64,000 nucleotides of DNA from Malus domestica (lineage: Eukaryota; Streptophyta; Magnoliopsida; Rosales; Rosaceae), in the NCBI RefSeq assembly GCF_042453785.1, contig NC_091668.1, forward strand, positions 2,062,501 to 2,126,500, written 5' to 3'. The position numbers were made by a program, and so were the translations under genes. Each line of letters starts with the position of its first letter. The stretch's first letter is position 1. Positions 45,458 to 56,988 of this stretch are shown in pieces. The notes under the pieces are model-generated. The model was not told where the DNA came from, ran no database searches, and saw only the letters and a program-made list of their open reading frames with translations.

Positions 45458-46204
45458 GTGAATTATGATTCTAATTCCCAGTTTAGTTGGCACAATTGGA
45501 TCAAGTATAGTTGTCTAAATTACTATGTATCCAATTTACTGATAACTAGTTGTTACAGTACTGCAGCTGTCTTGAAAGCAAACATTTCTTCTTTCTATCA
45601 TTTAAGTTCAAGAGATCCCATTCGTATGATAAAACAAATCTGATGGATACTAAACAGGCGTATATACATTTTCTTTGTTACAAATGAGGGGTTTGAATCA
45701 TGAAAACAGTCTATTTGCAAAGCAAAGGTAAGAGTGCGTACGATAGTGTTTCCCTCCTACCATCACAAAACGGGAAGCCTTGTTGCCTTGGGGTCACCCT
45801 TTTAAATGAGGGTTTGGAACCCTAGATTCTTGGCTTATTATATCACTCTCAATGAAGATCAATAATCTTTCATTTTTATGGAAATAAAATAAGTAAATAT
45901 TAAAACCTTTGTAAACTACATACATAAGCCAAAATATCTTATCAAGTAATGTAAGATGTATACTTGTATTTTTATCTTCTTTTTTTATGCAATTGCAGCT
46001 GTCTCTTGCTGCTATAATTTGGGAGAAACACACTGAAAAGGCGCTCCTAGTCATTGGCTTTGGATATATCATATTTGCGCACTGAATAATACTCATGCAA
46101 CTTTTTTTTGTTCAGGTATATATATATTTGAAATTCTGATGTTATATATATATTGGATTGGAATCCTTATCATAATCCACGTCCGATCGATCAAAGAATT
46201 TAAT

Positions 46205-46450
46205 TTATATCCATGGATGCCTGCTGCCTGCCTTTCCTTCAAAAGCTTTGACACTTGACAGTACTAGTTTTCCTTTTTTTTCTGGTGGCCCTGAGTTGCA
46301 AGTTGGAGCCTCATCACCGTTGGCCTCCACATTTCTATGGTCATCATGCGCCGGCACAGGCAGATGCGTTCCGATGGATGGATTCTTCGAAGACCTAGGA
46401 CTGGATACCGAATATATGGTTGTTTCGATTAGACATTGCTGAGGGCAATG
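46205..46450 (-). other. Exon-like open fragment of unknown origin
   Basis: On the minus strand an open frame without an early ATG reads TTIYSVSSPRSSKNPSIGTH, then VPAHDDHRNVEANGDEAPTC and ends KAFEGKAGSRHPWI before TAA. Codon composition and higher GC make it look like a terminal exon or a relic of one. I do not recognise the protein and found no partner exons nearby. It may equally be chance. Confidence 0.2.
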
Positions 46451-46567
46451 GGGAACCAACTTCCATTCATTTTTATTTGGGGAGAGAAAGTCCTTGATCT
46501 AGACCTCTCAACAAGCAAAACCATCTATTAGGGATTAGGGTTTGCACAAATTATGTATACATAACGT

Positions 46568-46915
46568 TGATGGGCGGATCCGTGAAACCATTTTTTTTAC
46601 ACAAGTTTTACAAGGCCACTCCATAATGTATTTTAGCGATCCGACCTCTGTATCTTTTAGGTATTTCCCCAAAGATCATGTACGTCACCCAAATTCAAAA
46701 CCACATGACTGTTGAATTAAGGGTTTAGGGTTTCTTTGTAGAACCGTATTCGTAAATTTTCTTCACTACAAATGAATGTCTTAATGATTTTAGATTTGTC
46801 CAATTTTTTGTCAAGATATCTATGAATGATGTCCTAAAAGATAGACGGTTCAGATCGTTGAAGTACATTACGAAGTGGGCCCTGAAAAACTTGTGTAAAA
46901 AAGGTGGTGCTACAA
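46568..46915. repeat. Foldback element, family H-related
   Basis: Left arm GGGCGGATCCGTGAAACC, TTTTTTTTACACAAGTTTTA and GATCCGACCTCTGTATCTTT. Right arm: complements AAAGATAGACGGTTCAGATC, AAAACTTGTGTAAAAAAGGT and CAAATCCACCCCT. It resembles the 11.5-kb foldback in layout and in its internal GTTCAGATCGTTGAA phrase. Confidence 0.7.
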
Positions 46916-46919
46916 ATCC

Positions 46920-48050
46920 ACCCCTATAACATTAATGTACGAGATGCATTTCTAATCCAGCAGTGATTATCATCTATACTTATGAGAGTAAAAGTGAACA
47001 TGCCAAATTCAATGCTTAGTAAAAATGATGTATGACATACACTATTGTATGGTAGAATTTTTCGATACGTAGTACCTAGCGCTCGCTTTGTTGAGACGAA
47101 AAACTACTACTAATTTGGTATAGAAAGACATAATATACCAAATGTGACCGATGAATGGATATACCTGGAATCCTAATCAATGGTGCTGATCATTATTCCA
47201 CTGTAAAGTTGCCTTTTATACGGTTCTGCATGTCCATCAATGGCTTTTGCGTTAGAACACCCTTTTAATTATTCTTTCTGCCTATGCATCCGCCCCTTCT
47301 CACAAGTTGGAAATTGCCCTAACATATTCAGCTTTGCATACCAAAAGCTTTTGTGTATTTTTTTGATAAAAAGGAGAAACCCAATTGGTTGATCTAGTTG
47401 CTGAAATATTGAGAATATATAGAAAGAAATCATCAGAACCAGGTGATACGATATGCGTATCTTGACATATAAGCAGAAAGACATATATTCTCTATTTGAC
47501 TGATCTGATAGAAAGTTAGAAAAACCATGCATACAACTTTGTTAAAGATTTTAGCTAAGATACTCCAAAGTATAGAATACTTCATGTATTTTAATTGTTA
47601 GATCTTATTTTTTTTTCTTTTTCAAATAATGAATTAACGGCTATAACATCGAAGATCCCAAATAACAGAGTACCGTACAAAATCTCTTAAGAATATATGT
47701 GTTCCCAATTCCCCATTGTAGAATTTATTAATTAGCCCCAAAAAAGAATACTACATATAATTATTGAAAATAAAGATAGTAACCAAAGTCCAGTGTTCGA
47801 ATCCTCGTTCATGTAGTTAATATAGACATCCTATCGTTGGTATAGGAAAATGTTTTAAAACTTACAAATCACAATGTAAACTGAATTCTTCTTTCTAATT
47901 AAGTATATATGAATATGATATTATGAAAGTCATATACGAAGAATCTCATTCTAAATATTGCCTTGTAAAGAATGAGAACAACTTACGTATAAATCCGGTG
48001 TATATCGGTTCCCAGTCTTTTCTTGCAGCATTTGTGCAACGTACACGTGA
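46920..48050. other. Intergenic, nothing recognised
   Basis: AT-rich DNA without supported coding exons. The minus-strand frame at 47269-47532 has no recognisable product. Confidence 0.35.
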
Positions 48051-48054
48051 TGAG

Positions 48055-48395
48055 TGTTAGAGCTGGTTTGATATTGCTGTGTTTTGAAAAAATACTGCTT
48101 CTGCTATGCTGTGAAATAAAGCAGCAAAGTATTTGGTAAATTTTTTTGTAAAAGTACTTTTGAAAAGAAAAAAAACAGTATTATAGTGTTTGGTAAACTT
48201 TTATGTAAAACAGATGTGAAAAAAAGTCAGTTTTTCAAAGCTGGGTTTTGCAACTTTGTGTTTTTGGCTTTTTTCACCCAAAACTGTGAAAAAAAACTAA
48301 AGCTGAATATTTACCAAACACAAAAAAGCTCATAGCTTTTTTTTATACCCAATTTTTTTCAAAATCACCTCAGTACCAAAACAGGCCTTAAAACA
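48055..48395. repeat. Foldback MITE-like element, family J
   Basis: It starts GTTAGAGCTGGTTTGATATT and TGCTGTGTTTTGAAAAAATA, and ends with AAAAACTAAAGCTGAATATT and GTACCAAAACAGGCCTTAAA. Internal phrases TATTTGGTAAA and TTTACCAAACAC are complementary. The TIR style is like small hAT-type elements. Confidence 0.5.
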
Positions 48396-49907
48396 TATAA
48401 ATACATACTTTTTATGTTTTCATATTATTGACAAATTGGGCCAACTAAAAATGCTCACTAAAAGCCCACATAAATCATGACTCTTGGGCTATCTCTTTTT
48501 CTTGGCTGGCCCTAAGTGAAAAAATATACATTGATGTTCTTCATTCACGAAGCACACAAACAGGTGCTTATTCTATAAAGTATTTTAAGTACTTTTTTAT
48601 ATTGTATACTAGCATTTGCCTACATATTTTATGTGTACGAATACATTTTTTTTTAAAATGAGAAGGAGAGAGGGAGAGAGAGAACGTGGGGGGAGTGGGA
48701 GGTTTTTACTTTTGGTTTTCGGTTTTTTTTATATTTAATATTGGAGGTATTTTACATGTAAGTGAGACTTCAATAAAAATCAGTAAAATTTGTACCTGTG
48801 AAATTACATTATTGCCCATCATTTTTTTTGTGTGATAGAAAACTAAGTAGTCTTTTCATCATCTTTTGATTGATAAAGAGGGTTTCATTAATTAATAAAG
48901 CTAAGTATTTTTAACATTGTTTGTCAAACACTATAAAAACACTTTTGGTTAATTTAGATAAACTTCCAAGTACAACCTAATATCCATGGTGGGAACTTTT
49001 TCCCCTTTTCTTATGGTTTGTAGTGCCACAATCTAATAATATCTCCAATGAAGGTTTCAAGGGAATAGGCAAATGCCTTGGGCAAAAATACCTAAGAAGG
49101 TTTCGTGAGGCAAAATAGCCTTGTTGTAGGAGATAAGGCAATTTTGGGTCAATGTCAAATTGAACCAAAAAACCGAAAAAAAACATCGAACCAAACTAAA
49201 CTGAACTATAATTTGGTATGGTTTAAGCAAAAAATAAACTGGTTGAAATCGAATCTACCCCTTTTGGATGGTGTGCTTGGAGTTTCGACAAGGAAAAAGC
49301 GGAGGAGAGAGAGAAAGCGGGGTGGTGGTGGGTCAGAGAAGAAATTTAAAAAAAAAAAAAAAACTTTATCCATGTGTCACGTTTAAAGTAAGATTTTTTT
49401 AACAGTTGTGATAAACTTTGTCGCAGAAAAACGATTTGTGCGATGTTGTACAAAGGATATGGTCTGTAATTTTTTGAGAATAATACTTGACTATTCAAAA
49501 AATAAGTAGGAGTTTCTACTTAAAATTGTTTATTGCCGATTCATAGAGCTTTATTTTTATGATCCAAACCGTTCTTATTATAAATAACTTTAACGTCACA
49601 TCTGCAAAAAAAGTCTATTAAAATTAAGCCGTTTAGTCATCTAATTGTGTAAAAACAGATGAGCATAATCGATAAAAACATTACAAACCGTCTATCTATT
49701 TGCTACCATAGATTGACTAGACGACCTTAGTTTTAATTCATTTTTTGCCAAGATAATCTTCACATAGTGCAACAAAACTCTAAACAATTATGATCACAAA
49801 TACAAAACTCCGTTAATGAGAATTTTGAAGAATTTCTACTCATATTTGAGTAGTCAAATTTTTTTATTTTTTTAAGGGACATATTAGACAAGACAAATAT
49901 TAAAGCG

Positions 49908-50065
49908 AATTTTAACGAAAAGTTCATGACCTTATTTATTTTAACGAAAAACCACATTTTTATATTAAAACGTCAATCTTAGTACTATTTACTTTACCCT
50001 TTATTTTATCATTACCATTAAAACTCAAAATTTTCAAATATTTTTTATTAGTTTTCATAATATTA
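49908..50065 (+). repeat. Short dispersed repeat, family B
   Basis: Copy with GCGAATTTTAACGAAAAGTT, ACGAAAAACCACATTTTTAT, AAAACGTCAATCTTAGTACT and TTTTATTAGTTTTCATAA. It matches the copies at 466-630 and 52012-52172. Confidence 0.65.
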
Positions 50066-50569
50066 AAAGACAAAATGCCGATAACTATGAAATTTCATTT
50101 TGCAATGATTTTGACGCGGAGGCTGTCGGGTCAATGTCGGACTCCGTGGATAAAAATGCCACGTAGGCCACAATCATTTTCCCACAAAGTCGTTGTTTTT
50201 TTCGCCCTTTTGTTTGTGGGAGTGGGAGACTTGCTTTTGGCCTTTATGTCATTCCCATCGCTTTATTATTTGCCCATTTCATATTTTGACCGGACAATTC
50301 ATAATTTTTGCATTTTTGGAGTTAATATTTGACTAAGAACATAATTGTTGGCCGCCATCATACTTTTCAAAATCCCTTTGTGGCCCCAAGGAAATTTATA
50401 GTTTTCCACTTTGAATTTTATTTTCTTCACATCATTACTTTGATAAATTATTTTACATAATTTACATGACGAGGAATGCTAAGAAAGCTCCTTTTTTTTT
50501 TTTTTTTCTTCTTCTGACCAGATGAGATGATGATTAGTGGGTCGATGTGTGCTCTTGATCACAATTATT

Positions 50570-50728
50570 AAAGGGGTGTGATATCCACACACCCCTTTTT
50601 ACTTCTCTCATATTTTTTTTTAATTTTCAGCCGTCGGATCGGATGAATTGAAGAAGATCAACGGACATAATTTAACAAGGGGTGTGTGAGAAGTAAAAAT
50701 TGATGTGTGGATAGCACACCCCTTATTA
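50570..50728. repeat. MITE-like element, family F-related
   Basis: The left end AAGGGGTGTGATATCCACAC and right end GTGTGGATAGCACACCCCTT are complementary. The internal CGTCGGATCGGATGAATTGA and GAAGATCAACGG resemble the family F copies at 25.5 kb, with more GC at the ends. Confidence 0.75.
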
Positions 50729-50729
50729 A

Positions 50730-52010
50730 AATAAAGGAAAGGTGATGGGATGCTCTTTTACTCAATTTCGGGCCGCCATGTTCATTCGTGTGAGAGTCAG
50801 AAGTAGAAAGATATGTTTGACGTAGTCAGTCTCGTCTTTTAGGGATTCTTCTTAGACTGTCTATTTTCTCACAGTTCAGCGTTAATTATCTTGTCAACAT
50901 TATAAAATATGTGGTAAAAATATGAGATGACAGAGAGTTTATAAAGAGTCTCACTGTAAACAGAATCCCTCAATTAGCATTTTTCTTTAATTGAATAATC
51001 ATCAAAAGCACATAAAAGTCCTTAGAATAATCATTTAACTCTACTTTGGTTCTGAGGACCAATCAAGAGTTATTCAAAGTGTAGGTGTTAAAAAAGTCTT
51101 GGTCTCTCACCAATTAACTAATAGTTAGGTACTTAAACTTTTAATACTAAATTTGGGGATAATATCTTGATACTTGCCCAAATTCTTATCTAATTACGTG
51201 AGTCAATAACTAGCAACATATGTACTTTTACGTAAGTCCATCCAATTCAAGATTGTGAATATGCGGAGAGAAGTCAATCTCTTCTCAAACTTTTTGTTTC
51301 CAAAAAAACATATGTAATTTTATCTGGTTGTTAATTAGATGAACTTACATTTATTTTTATTTTTCGTTTTTGATGAAAAACATGCACGAGTAACTCAAGA
51401 AAAACACAAAGATCATCCTTAAAGAAATAAAGATTAAAAAAAAAAAATCAAGGTCAACATAGTGTCATATTTTGTTCTTCAGTGAAATTCATAAAGTAAC
51501 ATATCATACTGGTAATACCGACATTTTATTTACAACATTAAAAGAAGTTTCAAACTTGAATTATTCGTCCAAATTCACAAGAAAGCGACATTAATTAAAC
51601 TTTTTCATAAGAAAATGACTTATCTGAGCTTATCTTAATTGAATTTGGAACAAAAAACACTAGATATCACTATCATTCTGGCCAAATTTTTTGTGGCAGT
51701 ATGTGACATGAGGCTAAAGGTGTCAATAACTCCATATGGAAAAAGAGAGAAGAAAAATCAAAGGCAAAGACGCGCTTAAAAGAAAAAGATGATGGTCTGT
51801 TTAATAAAAATGTGATGTGATCCTCTCCAATCCAAACACAATACCAAAGTACAAAGATCAAAATAGTAATTAGAGAAAGGGAAATACGAAGAATATGAGG
51901 TGGAGTATCTTTAGCATTTGTCAATATAAATTGTCAGACACCTTATATTTTTCATAATTCTATATAAAGTAAATTGTAACAATAATTCTTTAATTTTAAT
52001 TTAATTGGAA
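50730..52010. other. Intergenic upstream of the LRR kinase gene
   Basis: No gene or clear repeat. The minus-strand frame at 51673-51924 has no recognisable product. Confidence 0.35.
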
Positions 52011-52011
52011 C

Positions 52012-52172
52012 AAGGAAACTTTAACGAAAAACTCTCGGTATTGTTCATTTTAACAAGAAAATCACATTTGTATACTAAAAAATCAATCTTGATACTATTC
52101 ATTTTACCTTTCATTTTGCCCTTATCGTTAAAACTCAAAACTTTCAAGTATTTTTTATTAGTTTTCCTTTGA
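52012..52172 (+). repeat. Short dispersed repeat, family B
   Basis: Starts AAGGAAACTTTAACGAAAAA and ends TTTTTATTAGTTTTCCTTTG; the middle reads CATTTTACCTTTCATTTTGC. It lies about 500 bases upstream of the LRR kinase ATG, so it may form part of that promoter. Confidence 0.65.
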
Positions 52173-52635
52173 AACAATGGTAAAGAGTTTATAGAGAATC
52201 TTACTTTTAAGAGAATTCTCTTACTATCTTTCCAAGTTAATTACAATAATCTCAAAGAGTGTCTTGGCATTTTTCTTTCCAAAAACTAAATATCAATATT
52301 TCAATATTTTCAACCACACCACCAAAAGCCATAACTGAAACTGAACATGGCTTCATTAATGGCTTCCGGTGGCTCTGACAGTGACTCCACAATACAAAGA
52401 CATAGACACAGCCTTGGCCGTTGGTTGAGCGGGCGCACTCCTCACTGCTCCTCTCTCTCATTAAATGGTCTACCTCCTCCTCCTTCGAAGTTTCAAACCC
52501 ACTCTCTTTTCGCAGAGTACTCTTAATTTTCAGTTTTGTTTGTTGGGTCTTTGAAGTTCGCAATTTTGGTTGGTGGGTTTTCTTGAGTTGCTGAAATTTT
52601 TAATCTTGGTAGAGAAAAGAAGAATTATCAGAGAA

Positions 52636-52671
52636 ATGGTGGAGACCAAGACGGAGAAGAATTTCCATTGA
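52636..52671 (+). promoter_or_regulatory. Upstream ORF of 11 codons in the LRR kinase leader
   Basis: An ATG at 52636 opens an 11-codon frame (MVETKTEKNFH) that stops at 52671, five bases before the main ATG at 52677. If the transcript starts upstream of it, the uORF would lower main-frame translation. No ribosome data are available here. Confidence 0.45.
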
Positions 52672-52676
52672 CGACC

Positions 52677-55600
52677 ATGAAGTTGTTATCTGTAACTAAA
52701 ACGGCAATGGGGGCGAGAGCCCAAGTCGGCGCCTTTGCCGTAGCGTTAATCTTGTTCGTGATTCAGAGTGGTTTTGCGCAGCAGGGTTCTTTGAGCTCCG
52801 ACATGGAGCGGTCGGCGTTACTGGAGCTCCGGTCTTCGTTGGGTCTCAGAAGCAAAAACTGGCCCAGAAAGGCCGACCCATGTTCATCCTGGACCGGAGT
52901 CACATGCAGCAAGAATGGCCGTGTCACTGGAATTACCGTGTCCGGTTTGAGGCGAACCCGAGTGGGCCAGCAAAACCCCCGGTTCTCCGTCGATTCACTG
53001 GCTAATATCACCCTCTTGGCTTCTTTCAACGCCTCCGGGTTCGCGCTTCCTGGGTCCATACCCGACTGGTTTGGCCAAAGACTTGGTGCACTCCAGGTGC
53101 TCGACCTTAGGTCTGCGTCAGTCATTGGTTCTATTCCCCAGTCGCTTGGTAATTTGAAAAATCTTACTTCTTTGTATTTATCTGGCAATGATATTACTGG
53201 GATTTTACCTTCTGCGTTGATAAACATAACAGAGTTGGAAATTCTTGATCTTTCGAGGAATGCGATTACTGGGTCCATACCTTCTGGCTTTGCCAATCTT
53301 GGAAAGCTTGAAAGTCTTGACCTTTCTTCAAACTTCTTATCTGGGTCGGTTCCACCAGGTTTGGGAACCCTTTCAAGGCTTAAGTTCTTGGACTTGTCTG
53401 ATAATAGTCTCACCGATTCGATTCCGGTTCAGTTTAGTAACCTTTCCCGGTTGGTTGAGCTTGATCTTAGCAAGAACACTTTGTCTGGGTCATTGCCTGT
53501 GGAACTGAGAGGGTTGAGGAGTTTGAGGAGGATGGGTATTGGAGATAATGCTGTGGAAGGTCCATTGCCGGAGGGTTTGTTTTCGAGTCTTGTTCAGCTG
53601 GAAGTTCTGGTTCTGAGTCGGAATAAATTTGATGGTGCTCTTCCTGGTGCCTTGTGGTCACTTCCCAGTTTGCGATTTCTCGATGTATCCCGCAACAATT
53701 TTACAGGAACTCTACCGAGCCTGGGTTCAAATGCTAGTGTTAGTGGCGCTGTGTTCAACCTTTCTCATAATCTGTTATATGGAAATCTTACATTTCCTGT
53801 TGGGAAATTTGGCTCAATCGATTTGTCTGATAATTTTTTCCAAGGCAAGGTATTAGAGGATAGTCAAAGCAATGATACTCTTACTGGAAATTGCCTACAG
53901 ATTGTACCAAATCAAAAGAGTTTGCAGGATTGTAGGCAGTTTTATGAAGGGAGGGGTTTAAGTTTCGATGATTTTGGGGCCCTAGAACCAGCTCAGCCAC
54001 CTTTCCTAGAACCTGAATCAAAGAGCAAGAACCGATTAACATTTATATTGGTTGGGATATTTGGTGGACTCGGCTTCATTGTGATTTTGGTACTGGTTCT
54101 GGTAGTGCTCCTGAAAATGTGCAATAAAGGCACAAATCAACGTGGAAGTGCAAATGTTGGGCCTGTTCCAGAAGGAGATGACCCTTCACTCCCCAAAGAT
54201 CTCATCGATGCATCAGGTCGAGGAGATTCATTTACGTATGAGCAGATTCTCCATTCCACTTCTGCTTTCAGTGAAGCAAATCTTATAAAACATGGACACT
54301 CTGGAGACATATACCGAGGATCCTTGGCGAGTGGAACCCCTGTAGTTATCAAAAGGGTAAATTTGCATTCCGTAAAGAAAGAATCATACACGATAGAAAT
54401 GGATTTATTCAGCAAGGTTTCACATACGAGATTGGTGCCACTTTTGGGTCACTGCTTAGAGCATGAGAGCGAGAAGCTTCTGGTTTACAAATACATGCCA
54501 AATGGAGACTTGGCTAGTTCCTTGCACAGGGTTACCAACTTAGGAGATGGCAATTTACAGTCCCTGGATTGGATTACAAGATTAAAAATTGCAATTGGAG
54601 CTGCTGAAATCCTAGCTTACCTACATCATGAATGCAGCCCACCGCTCGTTCACAGGTATTCCTCATCTTGCTTTCAGCTATTGTCACATCTTACAGACAT
54701 TGTTCATGAATTATAGTGATTTCGAGTCCTCGTACTAATAAAATGTAGTATTTTTTGGCTCAAGTTAAATATGTCTAATAAACCTGCTTAGTCTATCAAA
54801 ATAAAGATTCCGTAATGATAGTGAATGGTTACAAATACAACTATTGAAACCGAAGGCAAAGCATGCCTTGTGGTTGATAGTTTATGGTTACACCACTTGG
54901 TACCTTTCATTCGAGACTGTAGTTCCCTGACTGACTATAGTTTTTTACTTCATGCTTAATTGTGCTGTATTTTGCTAATTTTAGTTAGTTGACAAGCGAT
55001 TGAAAGTTTATTTTTGGTTGTTGAAGAGATGTTCAAGCAAGCAGTATACTTCTCGATGATAAATTTGAGGTCCGGCTTGGAAGCTGGAGTGAGGTCCGTG
55101 TGCAAGAAGGGGATGGTAACCCAAATGTGATCACGAGATTGTTGCGGAAACAACAGTAAGTGTTCCTTATGAGTAGCCCTGCATTCCTAACATATGCAAT
55201 CTTTAGCATTTTTTCATCAAATTATACTTCAGTCGTGGATAATATATGAGAAGCATAATCACAGTTTCCGTTCTGTCTTATGCAGAACCTTGGAACAAAG
55301 CCCTTATGGTACGTAAATCTACTTGAAACTTTTTTTCTGAAAATTTCGTTCCTGTATCTCGCTTCCCAGTTAAACCTCTCAAGTCTTGGGTCCTTATATT
55401 TCTCGTTCAATAGATTAATTAGTTTTCGTTTCTTTCTGCATGGACAGCCTCGGCATCAGCTGCTTGCTCATATGATGTATACTGTTTTGGGAAGGTTTTG
55501 CTTGAGCTTGTAACGGGTAAGCTTGGCATCAGCAAATCTGATGATTCGTCTACAAGGGAGTTGTTGGATCACACGGTGCGCTACATCAGCATATATGACA

Positions 55601-56013
55601 AGGAACTGTTGAATAAGATTGTTGACCCATCTCTGATAGTAGATGAAGATCTATTGGAAGAAGTTTGGGCCATGGCAATCGTGGCCAGGTCCTGCCTCAA
55701 CCCCAAGCCATCTAAGCGTCCCCCGATGAAATACATCCTTAAGGCATTGGAAAACCCTCTAAAGGTGGTGAGGGAAGAGAGTTCCAGCTCTGCAAGGCTG
55801 CGAACAGCTTCATCGAGAAGATCCTGGAGCACTGCTTTCTTTGGTAGCTGGCAGCAGAGCTCATCAGATAGCGCCACCGCTCCTGGCCACACGAGCAGAG
55901 AGAGTATCAGTGGCTTAAAACGGGAATCCTCTGCATCACACAAAAGGTTATCAAGTGAAATATTCCCTGAGCCAATTGAAATACAAGATCTCGAGCGACA
56001 AGATGAACATTAG
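52677..56013 (+). CDS. LRR receptor-like protein with degenerate kinase domain (At2g16250-like)
   Basis: Membrane receptor-like protein of 898 residues; exons 52677-54655, 55027-55155, 55286-55308, 55448-56013. Signal peptide in about residues 1-36, an N-terminal cap (SSLGLRSKNWP, DPCSSWTGVTC), about ten leucine-rich repeats (LDLSRNAITGSIPSGF type) to about residue 390, a juxtamembrane Pro-rich stretch, one membrane segment at about 454-482, and a kinase-like domain from about 518 to 800. The tail is rich in Ser and Arg. The glycine loop is reduced to GHSGDIYRG and the ATP-binding Lys is present (VVIKRV, residue 559). The catalytic loop is HRDVQASSILL, so the Asp is present, but the downstream Asn of HRDxKxxN is Ser. 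The DFG motif is replaced by LGS near 678. It is probably a pseudokinase. The true start is ATG 52677; the frame extends nine bases further upstream, but without ATG. Ligand unknown. Confidence 0.93.
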
Positions 56014-56359
56014 ATATGAAGAACAACGACGTAGTCTTCACACAGACCACCGGTATCTGCGTTAAGCTCTGCATTGCTCTGCATCTGCGATTCTGCGTTA
56101 AGCTCGACGACGATGCCGGATAAAGATTACGAGCTATCTGGCGGATTGGAAATGCCTGGTGAAGTTGGTCTAAAAGTTGAGCCAGATTGTTATTGGTATG
56201 ATAAGCTTGTTAAATTGAAGAAAACAAGCTGCAAAACTCAGTGACGGATGCTTTATAAAAGATCCCACGAGTGGAGTATGAATTTGTTACAGATTGGAAA
56301 TTGGTAATAAATCTTATACAAGAATTTTCGTGGTTGTCAAAATTCAAACTTCATCAGAT

Positions 56360-56755
56360 ACAAAAGCATTTGCACTGTTTCTGGAAGCACTTTTTCTACA
56401 AACAAAAGCACTTAAAAATATTTTGGCATAACTCCTTACTTTAGTTATCGACAATGAAAATCGATAAAAGTCCCTGAGTTTGTCTGTTGTAATCTTTCCG
56501 TAAAAAATCCATCAATATCAAAAATACCCTTAAAAGGGTGATCACATAATCGTTCACGTGACCAAAATGATTCATGGTCAACAGTCTCAGGGACCACTTC
56601 TATCCATTTTCGTTGTCAGTAACCAAATTGAAGAGTTAAGCTAATCTCAGGGTTATAGCTAAAAAGCCAAACTTAAAAAGTGCATCTATGTCAAGAACCA
56701 CTTTCTAGAAAAGCACTTCCAAATGCTTTTGCATAATACACTTCCAAACAAGTCC
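56360..56755. repeat. Family G element split by a nested family C element
   Basis: Outer ends AAAAGCATTTGCACTGTTTC with GGAAGCACTTTTTCTACAAA, and AAAAGCACTTCCAAATGCTT near the right end, belong to family G. The interior, 56428-56672, is family C. Confidence 0.65.
56428..56672. repeat. Foldback MITE-like element, family C, nested
   Basis: Left arm CTCCTTACTTTAGTTATCG and AAAATCGATAAAAGTCCC; right arm GGGACCACTTCTATCCATTT and ACCAAATTGAAGAGTTAAGC. It interrupts the family G element around it and is therefore younger. Confidence 0.65.
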
Positions 56756-56988
56756 CTAACAACCTAGATCATCTCGAGAGAAAGAAATCAAAGTGAATCG
56801 GAGGATAGTCATAATATGCAAGAAACATTTCATTCAGAATGCAGAAAAGTTTGTACCACATATGGGGCAAAGAAAAGTAAAGGGCTTTTAAGCACTTAAT
56901 TTACAGTTCTCTATTGGAGCAAATCATTTACAGTTCACCTAGATCATCCATAGATGCTCGCGTCTTCTTATCACGAAGCAAACATGCT

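Noticed and set aside
52763-53413. Open frame of 216 codons on the minus strand opposite the LRR region
   Set aside because: Periodic antisense of leucine-rich repeats; no independent support.
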